64,000 nucleotides of DNA from Glandiceps talaboti (Eukaryota; Hemichordata; Enteropneusta; Spengelidae). Below the pieces are notes generated by a model that worked only from the letters and a program-made list of their open reading frames with translations, made no database searches and had not been told where the DNA came from. Shown in pieces: positions 26,720-39,605 of the stretch. Numbering within the stretch: position 1 is the first letter of the stretch; every line of letters begins with the position of its first letter. A program made the translations under genes and the position numbers. Location of the stretch: NCBI RefSeq assembly GCF_964340395.1, contig NC_135564.1, positions 16,035,957 to 16,099,956 of the forward strand. Direction: 5' to 3'.

Positions 26720-26810
26720 TATGTATGTATGTATGTATGTATGTATGTATGTATGTATGTATGTATGTACGTATGTATGTATGTGTGTGTGTGTATGTGT
26801 GTGTGTGTGT
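26720..26810. repeat. (TATG)n-(GT)n microsatellite
   Basis: About a dozen TATG units with one TACG, followed by GTGTGTGTAT and a GT run. The minus-strand open frames across it are artefacts. Confidence 0.97.
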
Positions 26811-27429
26811 AATACCTGTGTATAGCTGGACAGAGCTTGATGGACAAACTGACACAAGGACAGTATTCATTGCTATATAAGCCTGCTAGATTTGTGTCGA
26901 GAATAAATTGGACATGGTTCAATAATTAGATGTAACTCCTTGTAAATAAAGTATTAACATAGTTTATGTTAACCCCTCTTAAAATTACGATACAGTGTTT
27001 GAAAAGAGTCATGGGTTAAAACCTTATAAACAAATTGGACGCTACAAGTCCAACATGAATTACGACCGTATGTGGATAAAGTATAAATATCGAACCCAGT
27101 GGGGTTAGATGTTTGTTGGAATGGCATTATTTCCTTCTGTTTAATTAATTACCAATTCGCCCATAGATTTAAATCCAAAAAATGCCGTCGGTTAATTAGT
27201 TGGTTGGAGTGAGTATTTCCGTATTGGATTAGAAAGCACCATCGTTCAGAGATTCTTCAGTTGCTAAGGCGAAAAACAATAACAGGTCAAGAGCTTACTT
27301 TATTTTATCTTTTGCTTCGACAGAATACCGCTTCTGTTATAGTTTGATGAAATATGTACATGCATCACTGGGGAAAACAGACATACGTGAACGACAAGAA
27401 GACAAAGAATTTATACCTTTTTGTTTTAA

Positions 27430-27512
27430 AATGTTAAAAAAATATTTAGGATCGGTGGTTTAATCTAGGGTCGGTCGGGTTATCGGACACAGGTAGTTTA
27501 TTTTTATTCGGT
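27430..27512 (-). mobile_element. MITE-related end fragment
   Basis: GGTTTAATCTAGGGTCGGTC followed by GGGTTATCGGACACA matches the fragment at 34016-34084 nearly base for base. Reversed, the ATAACCCGACCGACCC block followed by an AAATATTTTTTTAA tract resembles the inner left end of the MITE copies at 30844 and 62901. It is read as a diverged solo end or relict. The outer GGGTGA terminus is not seen. Confidence 0.5.
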
Positions 27513-27575
27513 CTAAGTTAAAATACAGGACAATAGCACAACTCACACAAACATAAATTTACAGACAATAAGATT

Positions 27576-30060
<2,485 letters not shown>

Positions 30061-30108
30061 ACATAGCCGAAACACAAATTGCAATTTTCACTATATAAAC
30101 TTCCAAAT

Positions 30109-30769
30109 ATGTTTCTATGGGTACTACTTGTAGTATGGAGCTGTTGCCTAAGTTTGACCGTGCAGACGGATTTCACTATCCTTCTTACCATGACTCAGCT
30201 ACCGAACAGACCATACGCTGTCAGAAAAACTGGAGCTGCCTTTTATATCGCCTTGGACAAGGTCAATGCCGACCCGACACTGCTACCAGGACATACCCTG
30301 GTGTTTGAACAATATCTTACCTGGTGCTGGTCAGCGGACACGGTCGGTCACATCGTTGATAAAAAAATGGTGAACTCTTACATCGCTTTCATTGGACCAG
30401 GTTGTTCGGAAGAGGCTACACATGTAGGACAACTAGCAAGCTATTGGAATATATCCTACATTTGTGATATTTGTTCGGACCTAGGATTTTTAGACAAAGT
30501 ATGGAACTATGCAACGATGATTCGGCTGTTCGGTCCCTTCGCCAAGCTTGGTGGTTTCGGTGTGGCTATAGCCGACAAGTTCGGTTGGAGCAGGATCGGT
30601 CTTATAGTCGATTCGTTTGGATTGCTAAGGCAACCTGCTGAGGGACTGGAATATCAATTTGGAAATAGGAACATGACAATCATTTATAAGGAATATAACT
30701 CGATGCATGACCCAGAATACGAAAGCACATTTATTGATGTCCTCAAGGCTGTTGCCCAGAAGAGTCGTA
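30109..30769 (+). CDS. natriuretic peptide receptor-like / receptor guanylate cyclase, first coding exon (partial)
   Basis: The exon encodes 220 residues plus one base. Residues 1 to about 20 are a hydrophobic signal peptide (MFLWVLLVVW start). The rest is the N-terminal lobe of an ANF-receptor domain. It contains AFYIALDKVN at 44-53, the Cys-containing TWCWSADT at 71-78, the hallmark AFIGPGCS at 93-100, SYWNISYIC at 111-119, and GPFAKLGGF with FGWSRIGLIVD at 142-168. Cys73 and Cys99 are 26 residues apart, the spacing I recall for the first disulphide of vertebrate NPRs. Cys119 and Cys122 are extra, and the second NPR disulphide has no obvious partner here. N-glycosylation sequons are at Asn114 and Asn188. 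The start is the first ATG after an in-frame TAG at 30064. A frame from TTG at 30079 is possible but less likely. The exon ends at R220 in phase 1 before GTAAGT (30770). Such receptors bind peptide ligands outside the plasma membrane and usually make cGMP through a cytoplasmic cyclase. That part is not in view, so an NPR-C-like clearance receptor remains possible. Confidence 0.9.
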
Positions 30770-30775
30770 GTAAGT
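30767..30775 (+). other. splice donor of receptor exon 1
   Basis: The exon-intron junction reads GTA|GTAAGT, with the intron beginning at 30770. Reading through instead adds only a few residues before TAA at 30790-30792. The ANF-receptor domain would then be cut at about half length, so splicing is strongly favoured. Confidence 0.8.
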
Positions 30776-30843
30776 ACACAAAGAGAAATTAAACGGTTTT
30801 ATGCATCGGTAGTATCTAATTTTGCCCAGTCATATTTCAATAA

Positions 30844-31306
30844 GGGTGACCCTATTTATTTCTTCTTTTTCTCACTACCCGACCGACCCAAATGTTCAGC
30901 TCCGACATTAAAATAAGAAAAATATTTTTTTTTCGCCCGCCCTTAATATTTTTGTAAAACAGTGCCCTCTCTGGCAAAAAGGCAAGTGTCTGAACTGTCG
31001 ACGTCATCTACGGTCATAGCGGCGACGACGACACTTGTTCACGAACAGAGCATTTCTTTCATGACGGAAGTTATTTAAGTAGGGGGCAGAGAACATGGCA
31101 ATTGTATAGAGAAGCTGGGAAAGGGCTTGTTGCCAGGAATCCAATAAAAAGAAGACAGACAGGAGGAAATGGAGAGGCTGGGAAACATGAGGATGATTTT
31201 TGTTTTTTACCATTTTTTACTTTGTTTTGTTTTAAATCGACTGACCGACAGACCCACAGTTGCCATGAATAAGTAATGAGAAACATTAAAAAATATAGGC
31301 TCACCC
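30844..31306 (+). mobile_element. PIF/Harbinger-type MITE, copy 1 (463 bp)
   Basis: The left end is GGGTGACCCTAT and the right end, reversed, is GGGTGAGCCTAT. Similarity between the two ends extends about 35 bases to TTTCTCA(C/T)TAC. The element is flanked by TAA at 30841-30843 and 31307-31309, a 3-bp target duplication of the TWA kind typical of PIF/Harbinger elements. It has no transposase frame, so it is non-autonomous. The interior matches the copies at 52727 and 62901 over nearly its full length, including a ACCCGACCGACCC block, GCGCCCTTAATATT-like sequence and a GACACTTGTTCACGAACA block. It lies about 75 bp inside intron 1 of the receptor gene. Confidence 0.85.
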
Positions 31307-31309
31307 TAA

Positions 31310-32899
31310 CAAAGAAAAGAACAGTATATACTTAATCATGCTTAAAAGCAAATATTTCTTTTCAAGATAAAATTTATCTTACATATTACAGAAGTTGTTG
31401 GCATGTATTAAACATTATGTTTTTTCAGTTTTGGTGAATTTCAAAAAATCTCAGCTTGTTTTGAATATCAGATACAAAATATTCTCTGGTATTATTTAGA
31501 TGACGCAGTGATGCTCCTGGAAGCTATGGCGTCGAGTGTGGAATGACATAAGAGATACACATATTGGCAACGTCATAACCCATATTAATTTAAACCCAAG
31601 AGAATGACTCTTTATGCATATCTCATTAGAAACGGAAGTAAGCAATATTAGACTATTTATAAAAGAGGCAAAGTAAGTGTTTTGTTTCCTCGTCATTGGA
31701 TTATATGTTCTTTCTCTGCTTCACATCGGTTACCACGTTTACCTGTTCACAGCGTGTACGTCTATTATTTGCTGCCAATCCAAGGCATGCAACATAATAT
31801 ACCCTCAGAATTCAACCTAACCTTGCCTTGAATATTTTGTGACTGACGGCGAATGTTGTAATACTCTTGATCTCAAGAAGCCATCTAAACCTGAGAAATA
31901 ATGTGATATCCGATAGCTATGGTTCTCCTTTTATATCACGTGACCAAAATTCGTTGGATACTTTTTTCTCGGAGATTGAAATGAACTTGAATGTCGCGTT
32001 TTGAATGTTGCAATAGCGTTGCTGTCTTCAATGTAAGCGTCAACAGAAAGTATCTTTAAGTGCATGGTAGCGGAGATTCGTTTTACCAATCACTCGTATC
32101 ACCCAATTCGTTGACAGTCATTTAGTTATCTACCATGTGTACAATGCAAAGCGTTCTAAAGTTGCCACATAATTTGCAACGACATCCGTACACCCACCAA
32201 TACTAAGTGTGAAATAGTGGATATTAAACAGGGTCTTTGCACTTGTATGCCACGTTTCACCTCGAATTCTACTAAAAAAAGAGAGATAAATCTATGTATT
32301 TTCAACTGTAATTACCGTTGATCGTGTCAAGTTTGTGCGAGCATTTATACGAGTTCTTACAAAACACTATGGTCGTCAACTCTAACCCTTGCCAGATGAT
32401 TTAGATCACGACACAACAGCTATTACAAATGGCCGATGATAAAATCTGGTTAGCTGTATATTATCTTGTTATCAAGAATAAGTGAATAAAAATGTGACGG
32501 TATGATCTGGGCGATACACGAACAAAGAATCGATAGCATTGTATTATACTAACGAATAGGAGATCAACCTTCAACAAACCTTTTTCTGAATATTGGAAAA
32601 TAATAGTCCAAAACGTATAATAGAAGTATCAGTCTTTTTTGAAATTTCAGTGCTATTTTCTAGTATGGGTATATATATATAAAACGAAACTGTACCCCCT
32701 CACTACCTCGTAAATGTCACTTCTACGGGCATTCCAGTCCAGAAGTAAACTAGATTTAAGCTGAATGCCTTCCACTAGAGCAAAGTCTTAAGGTATTTGT
32801 CCCTACACACAATAATTGTTGGAATGTTAACTCTGAGCTAAAGCTATCACACGTGATATACACCCCTTAATTGCTTTTTTTGCTAAACTATAAGAAATT
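31310..32899. other. probable intron 1 sequence
   Basis: No exon was recognised. Several acceptor-like TTTCAG sites (for example near 31430 and 32650) were read in phase 1 and none opens into ANF-receptor sequence. No array is present. Confidence 0.4.
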
Positions 32900-34450
32900 T
32901 GTATACCTAAGATATTGCCTAATTACTGAATATTAATAATTATGTAAATAAATGAATAGTCCAGCTTTATACTAAATTATAAATCAACACCTGTCCCAAA
33001 TTATAGGGAATTTGAATCTTGTATTATTAAAATATTAGTCATGTAAATGACTGATTACAATGACAATCTACACAAGTAATCTATAGCAATGCATGTATCA
33101 ACATATATGAAATTTGAAGTGTGCGTTCTTAAAATATAATTCCTAACAAACGAAACATGCGACAGACAGGTACAGAATTTGAAGAGTGCATTCTTGAAAG
33201 CTGAATTTGCAAGTTTTTCACTCAAGACAAGTGAAAATGCTTGCATAAAATCTTAATTAAGCTATTCTAGTATAACGTTAATGTCGACCCATGTACAATT
33301 ATCTGCCATTATTAAAACAGTTGATGACGCATTTTTTCATACCTACACTAAATTACGTCATCGAATCTTTTATAAGTTATATCTTAATACCAGGATTGAA
33401 TTTAGTCAACTGTAAGTGATGGTTAAGTATGCTTCAGTAATTAGAACAATGTGAGTAAAAACTACGAGTCCTCAAAAAGTATAAAGAACCCTTTAAGATA
33501 AAGCATAATAGCTGAAATTCCTTAACTACTAATCAAAGTAAAAGGTGCATCAACAAGCTTCTTTGAACCTGTGCGTTTCCTTATATTTGAAGTATGTTTC
33601 AAATTATCAAGTTTGAAGCGGGCATTCTTGAGATGTAGCCTAATTTGGCAAAAAAAGAACAAGCAACAAAAAAATATTTGTTTTTGATAACTTAACTTCA
33701 GAAAACAGGGTGGGTAAGCGGGGATTTTATTTGCTTTTACATTTATGTGGGTTTTTTTTCAATTGCTTCAATGCAAAGATAGTCGTTGGACACAATACTT
33801 CCGTAACAATTAATGATGTGTAAAAGAAGTAAATGAAGGCAGTTATATGTGATTCATGATCAAAGGTAGACGAACAAAATATGCAGACTGTGCTGTTGTA
33901 GTCTAAAAAAACATCGCTTCTCTCTGGAATATGATTACAAAAAGAAATGAAGAGATATAGTTTGGCAAGTAAATTTACATGAAATGTCATTAATTGACCT
34001 TTTTTGCATGCACAAAATGTTAAAGGTTGGCGGCTTAATCTAGGGTCGGTCAGGTTATCGGAAACACATTATTTTTGTTTATTTTGCCTTTCTGAAATCA
34101 TTAATTATTAAAATATTTAATCAAACCTAGCAGTTAAATTAATAAGGTTTAGAAGATACATTTGCCCTGGTATAATGAACATATGTACCACATTATATAG
34201 AACTTGAGGATTGCAGTCTTCAGATATAGTCTAATTACTGAAAATTATTAATTATGAAAATGACTCATTAAAATTAAAAGCTTCATAAATACGTTTTTCA
34301 GGATATATGTGCTTTGTTATGTTTGAAGTATTTACCAAATTATATTGAATCTGAAGTGTGCGTTCTTAAGATATAGCTTAATTACTGGTGACAAGCATTA
34401 ATTATGCAAATGAGTCACTAATATTCATTGTTGTTAACCAAAACGTAATC
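32900..34450. repeat. degenerate repeat array with GAATTTGAAGTGTGCATTCTT modules
   Basis: At least five diverged modules recur, carrying forms of 'GAA(T)TTGAAGTGTGCGTTCTT' then 'AAGATATAGCTTAATTACT' and 'ATTAATTATGCAAATGAGTC'. They are at about 32900, 33105-33145, 33170-33200, 33610-33645, 34200-34265 and 34345-34420. Module order is kept but spacing varies between roughly 100 and 400 bases, so this is an old array or a repeat with internal repeats. A MITE-related fragment sits inside it at 34016-34084. Confidence 0.6.
34016..34084 (-). mobile_element. MITE-related end fragment
   Basis: CGGCTTAATCTAGGGTCGGT and CAGGTTATCGGAAACA match the fragment at 27430-27512 in the same orientation. Reversed, the core resembles the inner end of the PIF/Harbinger-type MITE. 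No second terminus was found. Confidence 0.5.
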
Positions 34451-34514
34451 AGTTCTACCCATTACCCTAAATAATATGTGTACCAGATATCCATCCTTTT
34501 TGGAGAAACCGATG

Positions 34515-34572
34515 ACACAGACAGGCAGGCACACACACATACATAGATACATAGATACATACATACATACAT

Positions 34573-34637
<65 letters not shown>
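34515..34637. repeat. compound (CACA)(TAGA/CATA)(CAGA)(CA)n microsatellite
   Basis: Successive blocks of CA, TACATAGA, CATA, CAGA and CA units. The open frames on both strands with Cys-Val or Thr-His runs are artefacts. Confidence 0.97.
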
Positions 34638-34638
<1 letters not shown>

Positions 34639-37616
34639 CCCATCCCATCCCTACAATATAACCTTTCGGGAGGTAAAACACGTGCTATTCTGTGTATGAA
34701 ATGGCATTTGGTTAATACAAGAATTGGCGAAAGAAAGCCACAGGGGATTCGACGTGTGGGTTGGGAAAAAACCAACGCATTAGGATTAGACCGAAGCGTT
34801 TGAGGCTTTCGCATGTTTGACTGATCAGATTTTAAACGTATACTGCAAGTGTATTTTAAGACTAGGTTTTAGTGGGAAGCCCTCGGTTCTCACATTTTCG
34901 AAAGCTGGGCATTTACTTGGGATTACTATGTAAGGTTGCCTAGTACTATATTAGACAGTCGGGTACTTTTTACGTTTAGTATTTCATAATATTGCATATG
35001 ACATTTAGTTTAGTTTATGGCGTCACTGATACAACTACAGCATGCATTCCAGTGTACGATTAAGCCAAATGATCAGATGAGGTGACAGCTATCAAACTGT
35101 TTGAGGAATTAAACACATCCAGAGTCTATTTCCCTCCAATAAATTTCTGTGTAAGCCACGAGGATTGGCTGCTTCCGTATATTGAAAGGACCCGATAGCC
35201 TTTGTATGTTAACCTCGTGTGAACCGACTATTCCGAATTGTCAGCAGCAATTTCAATCATGTAAATATTTACGTGCTTTTTAAGATTTAAGCTTTCGCCT
35301 AACGAGCAAGATATGTGACATGCATACACATTGTAAAAAAATGGTTGCATTCCACGACGAAATCATCTGTGTACATAACGTTGATGAATGCTAATGAAAT
35401 AAAGGAGTGAAAGCACAGATGCATTATCGGGAGAGTTAAACAAGATATGGTAAGATTCTTAGATTCGTCAGATGAATCGTAGGGATTATAGACTTGACAA
35501 GTTACACCCAAGTATATTCTACCAGTCAACGCAAGCTGTATTAAACCTAGTCTACCAAACATTGCGAAAATGAACTTATAAGCATATGAGCTTTGGTGAG
35601 CTTTCTTGATGTAAAAATGAAGTTAAATTTATGAACTTAGATAATACGCATATGATAGCGTGTTCACCTCTTGTAGTCGACAATTTGAATGTTAAAGAGA
35701 TATCCCTTTATTTGTATAGGGCGTAAAGTCTGACATATAGTAGTGTAAAAACGACATATCAAACGGCATTATCATTAAAGCGAAGAGTTTGATGTCGACT
35801 CAGACCACTATGTAGTGGTGTGAGTTGTGAAGAAAAGTCGTTATACCACTTCATACCCTAAACGGAATGCATGACAGTCACTGCAACTCGAAATGTGCGG
35901 TATGTCACTTTTGAATCATGGATTATTATCTCCGTACCATAACTCAGCACGTTTTCCTTTTCTATAATTACACATCATCAATATCAGCCGGCAACTGACA
36001 ACTTTTAAACAATGAATATTTGAACAGAGCACACCATACTTATAAACTAAGGGTTATATCTGCCGTGAATACACTTGTATTGATTACTGCTATCAACTTA
36101 GATACGATTGTGGATGATGAAATGACACTTTTGGCGACTTACTTAACTTTCGAATCTTATAACGAAGCTCTACTGTACTTACTTCGTGTTCAGCCATGTA
36201 TTTGGGATGTCCTGAAAGGGTTTATGAGACAACGTCACGTGGTGTCACCACAAATTAAATACCCCAATCTGCTTGTTTTGACACTAGTTTTCAGTTGAAA
36301 ACAAAGCTGATAGGTTACATGCATAGTGACTCAATACTATCATACTATATGGAACCGTTACTGCAATAACACCTGTCAGACTAAGTCGTTCATGACATCA
36401 GATCTAGAAATACGAACACAGACACACGACACTTTCAAACCGACCACGACGTTTACGGACGTATTAAATTTTATTTTTATTTCCCGCGCAGCATTGCGTC
36501 TTTGTTCAGATATGTGCGCATACTAGAGATTACATGTTTACTGTGAAAACAGGATGGGAATTTTTCAGAAGAAACTATTTCGTTCAAAAAAAACCCCAAG
36601 AACTTGTGACGCTTTTATCATTCTGCGATATCAGTGAACGTATTACAGTAACCCAGATTCGATTCTGAATACACAGCTGTTTTTTTGTGTGCATTTAAGT
36701 CTCACTGTATTGCTTGTCAACTATATAATTCAGGCACTTTCCTACAGAAATGCCAGACGGTCTGACAAGGAAAAGGTTACGTCATTGAATTCGTTATCCA
36801 ATCAAATGAATAATTTGCTTCATTGCGAGGTCACCTAGACACGCTGGATTGCCGAAATGCCACATTAACAAAATGTACATCGGTGCAAGGCAATTCCATG
36901 CGTATATCCGCTAAGCTCATTTAATCGAAACTAATATAAAAAAAGAATGGATAATGGAATTGCGTGGAAAAAGTCAATGTGGTTTTTGGGAGAGTGATGG
37001 TACACAGTTGTCAATAAATCCATGTACATGTAAATCTCAGTCCAGACGACAGTTTGTGATGAAAACTGAAGATTACGATCAATGTAGATTTGCACAATCA
37101 TGCAATATTATACGTTACCATGGCAACTTCAACATCTGCGACTTGATTGGAATGCTAGACCAGACAGTCACAGCTGTGTTTTCTTTCTAATTCGACATAT
37201 TTAAAACCGTTATTGCTTTTATAGCCTTGTCGGGTGTTTACTGGCTAGTGGAAAGAATGCACTTGTTTAATATAGAAGGAAAAGTGAGAAAGACGCAGTC
37301 TGTTGTCCGGTATAGTATTGTAGTATTGTGCTGCAATATAGGGCCGTATACTGTACAGTTTAGAATAGAACTCCCTCACTCGTGAAATCATTGTTCAACA
37401 GAATATACAGAACATTACCTGTGATACGACTATACAACTCCCATGGATTTATCTCGGTTAACGGGGTCGTTACAATATTTCAAGTTCTCAATAAAGAAAT
37501 CATATAATTGCTGAAATTTTCTCTTTTTGCGAGGTGGGGGGACTCGACCAAATACACATTATCACCCAATGATGATTTTAATTTTGTTTCCAGCCAACAT
37601 TTCTTAATGAATTTAT
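34638..37616. other. gene-free or intronic sequence
   Basis: No exon can be supported. A 78-codon frame at 36954-37190 is Cys-rich (five Cys) but matches no family I recognise and lacks a convincing acceptor. The 92-codon frame at 36020-36298 is likewise unassigned. Confidence 0.4.
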
Positions 37617-37753
37617 TGTGTGTGTGTGTGTGTGTGTGTGTGTCTGTGTATGTGACTGTCTGTGTCTGAGACTGTGTGTATGTATGTATGTATGTATGTA
37701 TGTATGTATGTATGTATGTATGTATGTATGTATGTATGTATGTTATGTGTGTG
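37617..37753. repeat. (GT)n-(CTGT)-(TATG)n compound microsatellite
   Basis: A GT run is followed by an imperfect CTGTG segment and then about 16 TATG units. Confidence 0.97.
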
Positions 37754-39530
37754 TAGCTTACAATATATTGAGGGTATTCTAAAGCCGTGTAAAATGTGTA
37801 CGTACCGTATATTCATTGAACGTTTGATGTTGCCCAGCCCTTAAGTTATCAAAAAAAAACGTTGAAAAAGTATACTTTGAATGCAACAGAATACATTCAT
37901 TAAACATAAGTTTTGATATTGCCCCCAAGTCGGATATAGCATGTTGTAACACATCTCAGTCATCTTCAACATCGCGATTCTTCAAGTATAGGTCACGTGG
38001 TATTGGTATTGTTTATCTCTTGCCCGCCCTCGGGGAAATAGTATGTGGTTTGTTGGCCGACAGTCCCTAGAGGAAACATACGTTTTAATTTTTGATGTTG
38101 TAAGATGTCGAATATAACATGTGGGAAAGCAATGCAGTAGCTTAGCATTCAAATGAATTTCAGACTGCAGGGGTCATTACCATCATGGTCATATAGTTAT
38201 TTGGGAAGTTGAGAACAAAGTATGAATCAACCAACTTTTCAAGGAAGAGTCTGTCTATATCGTGAATTTGATGTCAGTTCAAAGTTGCCCAGGCTAACTG
38301 GTTATCAGCAAACCCATGTTTAAAAAATGAGGCAATTTATTTTACCATACCAGAGCGTCCGTACTTCATTATTACTAAAACCTTGGGTTGGTGACTCGTA
38401 GCGCCCAAGGTTAGGAGAATAATACACACCTAATTTAAATAGAAAACCAACTATTACAAGGTATGGCTGATTGATAAATAATGGTTGTTTTGCAAGAGAA
38501 TGTTGAAAATAAGCTTGCAACGCCCTTTTACTCAAAGTATATTAAAGTGCCAATATGGATGAGAAATATGTGTGTATTTTGGGTTTTAATGAAAACAGCT
38601 TTACTATGTTTTTCTTCTTGAAAAGACGATATGAAATAACATATTACATGCTTGCCACTCAATAAATTACAGAAAGCTAAATGAAATGTGTAAAATGCTA
38701 GATATCGTACGTACAGGTAATGATTTGTAAACAAACTAGGCAAACACAAGTAATCGCTACGTCATACCCAGTCTATGCATGCGTTTGTAGCTTCCCTATA
38801 CATTGATACATCACCATTCATGAATAATTCAATTGCTTATGTTTACTTGTGAGTTTACCTTGTGTGTTTACAAACAAATTCCGGTTCATACTTTTTAAAA
38901 CATTTTCAAAGCAAATAACGAGCTGAAAACGAAGAAAAAGTTGTTAAATCAAAATATATAGCCATTTTTCATCCATATTGTCACTCTAATGTCGAATGAT
39001 CGCTTATGTTGTAATAACATTATTCTTTGTTTTATGTGTTACGCTTGTGCAGTTCTAAGTACAACTCTTGTGAATAATTAAATAGTATTAGAGTATAAAA
39101 GAGTTGACCTTATGATCTAAGACTATGAATGCCGGAGGATGACAAAATTATGCCTTGTCAAAGTAATACTCGTGACGTCGGAAATGCACATCAAAAGTCA
39201 AAGATAATTAGGTTGAAGGCAGATACTAGCTATAGGTCTAAACTCGTAAAATTTAACGTAATGCTCATAATTTATCCTATTACTTTAAAATCTTTGTCAG
39301 TGTCAGCTCACGAAGGTGGTAGTTTTCAAGATTATACAAGGCAAACGTTAACTCGAGAAAAAGAATATATCCGAGGAGGCCATTTTTGCTGACCATGGCC
39401 TTGCTGTTATGGCACTTGAGGGAACTATATTAACCCCATATACTTTACAAATCTAATTATCTCCAAGCCAAACTATTTTACTATATAATCGACCTCTGTA
39501 AACTCCCACTAAATTAGCCCCATGCTGTGT
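37754..39530. other. gene-free or intronic sequence
   Basis: AT-rich DNA in which I recognise neither exons nor mobile elements. Confidence 0.4.
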
Positions 39531-39605
39531 GTCAAGTAGCTCAGCTGGTTAAGAAATCTGATCTCATCTGCACTCGCTGTTTAATTCATAGCATGGTCGG
39601 AAACT
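39531..39605 (+). other. tRNA-like A box, possible SINE head or tRNA relic
   Basis: GTAGCTCAGCTGGTTAAG at 39536-39553 is a near-perfect eukaryotic tRNA A box and D-arm. The expected B box about 35 bases later is only GTTTAATTCATAGC, a poor match to GGTTCGANNCC, and the acceptor and anticodon stems do not pair convincingly. It is best read as a decayed tRNA-derived element, not a working tRNA. Confidence 0.4.

Noticed and set aside
30079-30108. Upstream TTG start for the receptor exon
   Set aside because: Eukaryotic translation prefers the first ATG (30109), which places a clean signal peptide at the N-terminus.
32900-34450. CRISPR-like array
   Set aside because: Modules are diverged, spacing is irregular, and the context is eukaryotic. 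There are no cas genes.
36954-37190. Cys-rich 78-codon frame with a 'CGFWESDGTQ' segment, slightly like a GAIN-domain motif
   Set aside because: The resemblance stops after a few residues, the later Cys and Trp pattern is wrong, and there is no convincing splice acceptor.
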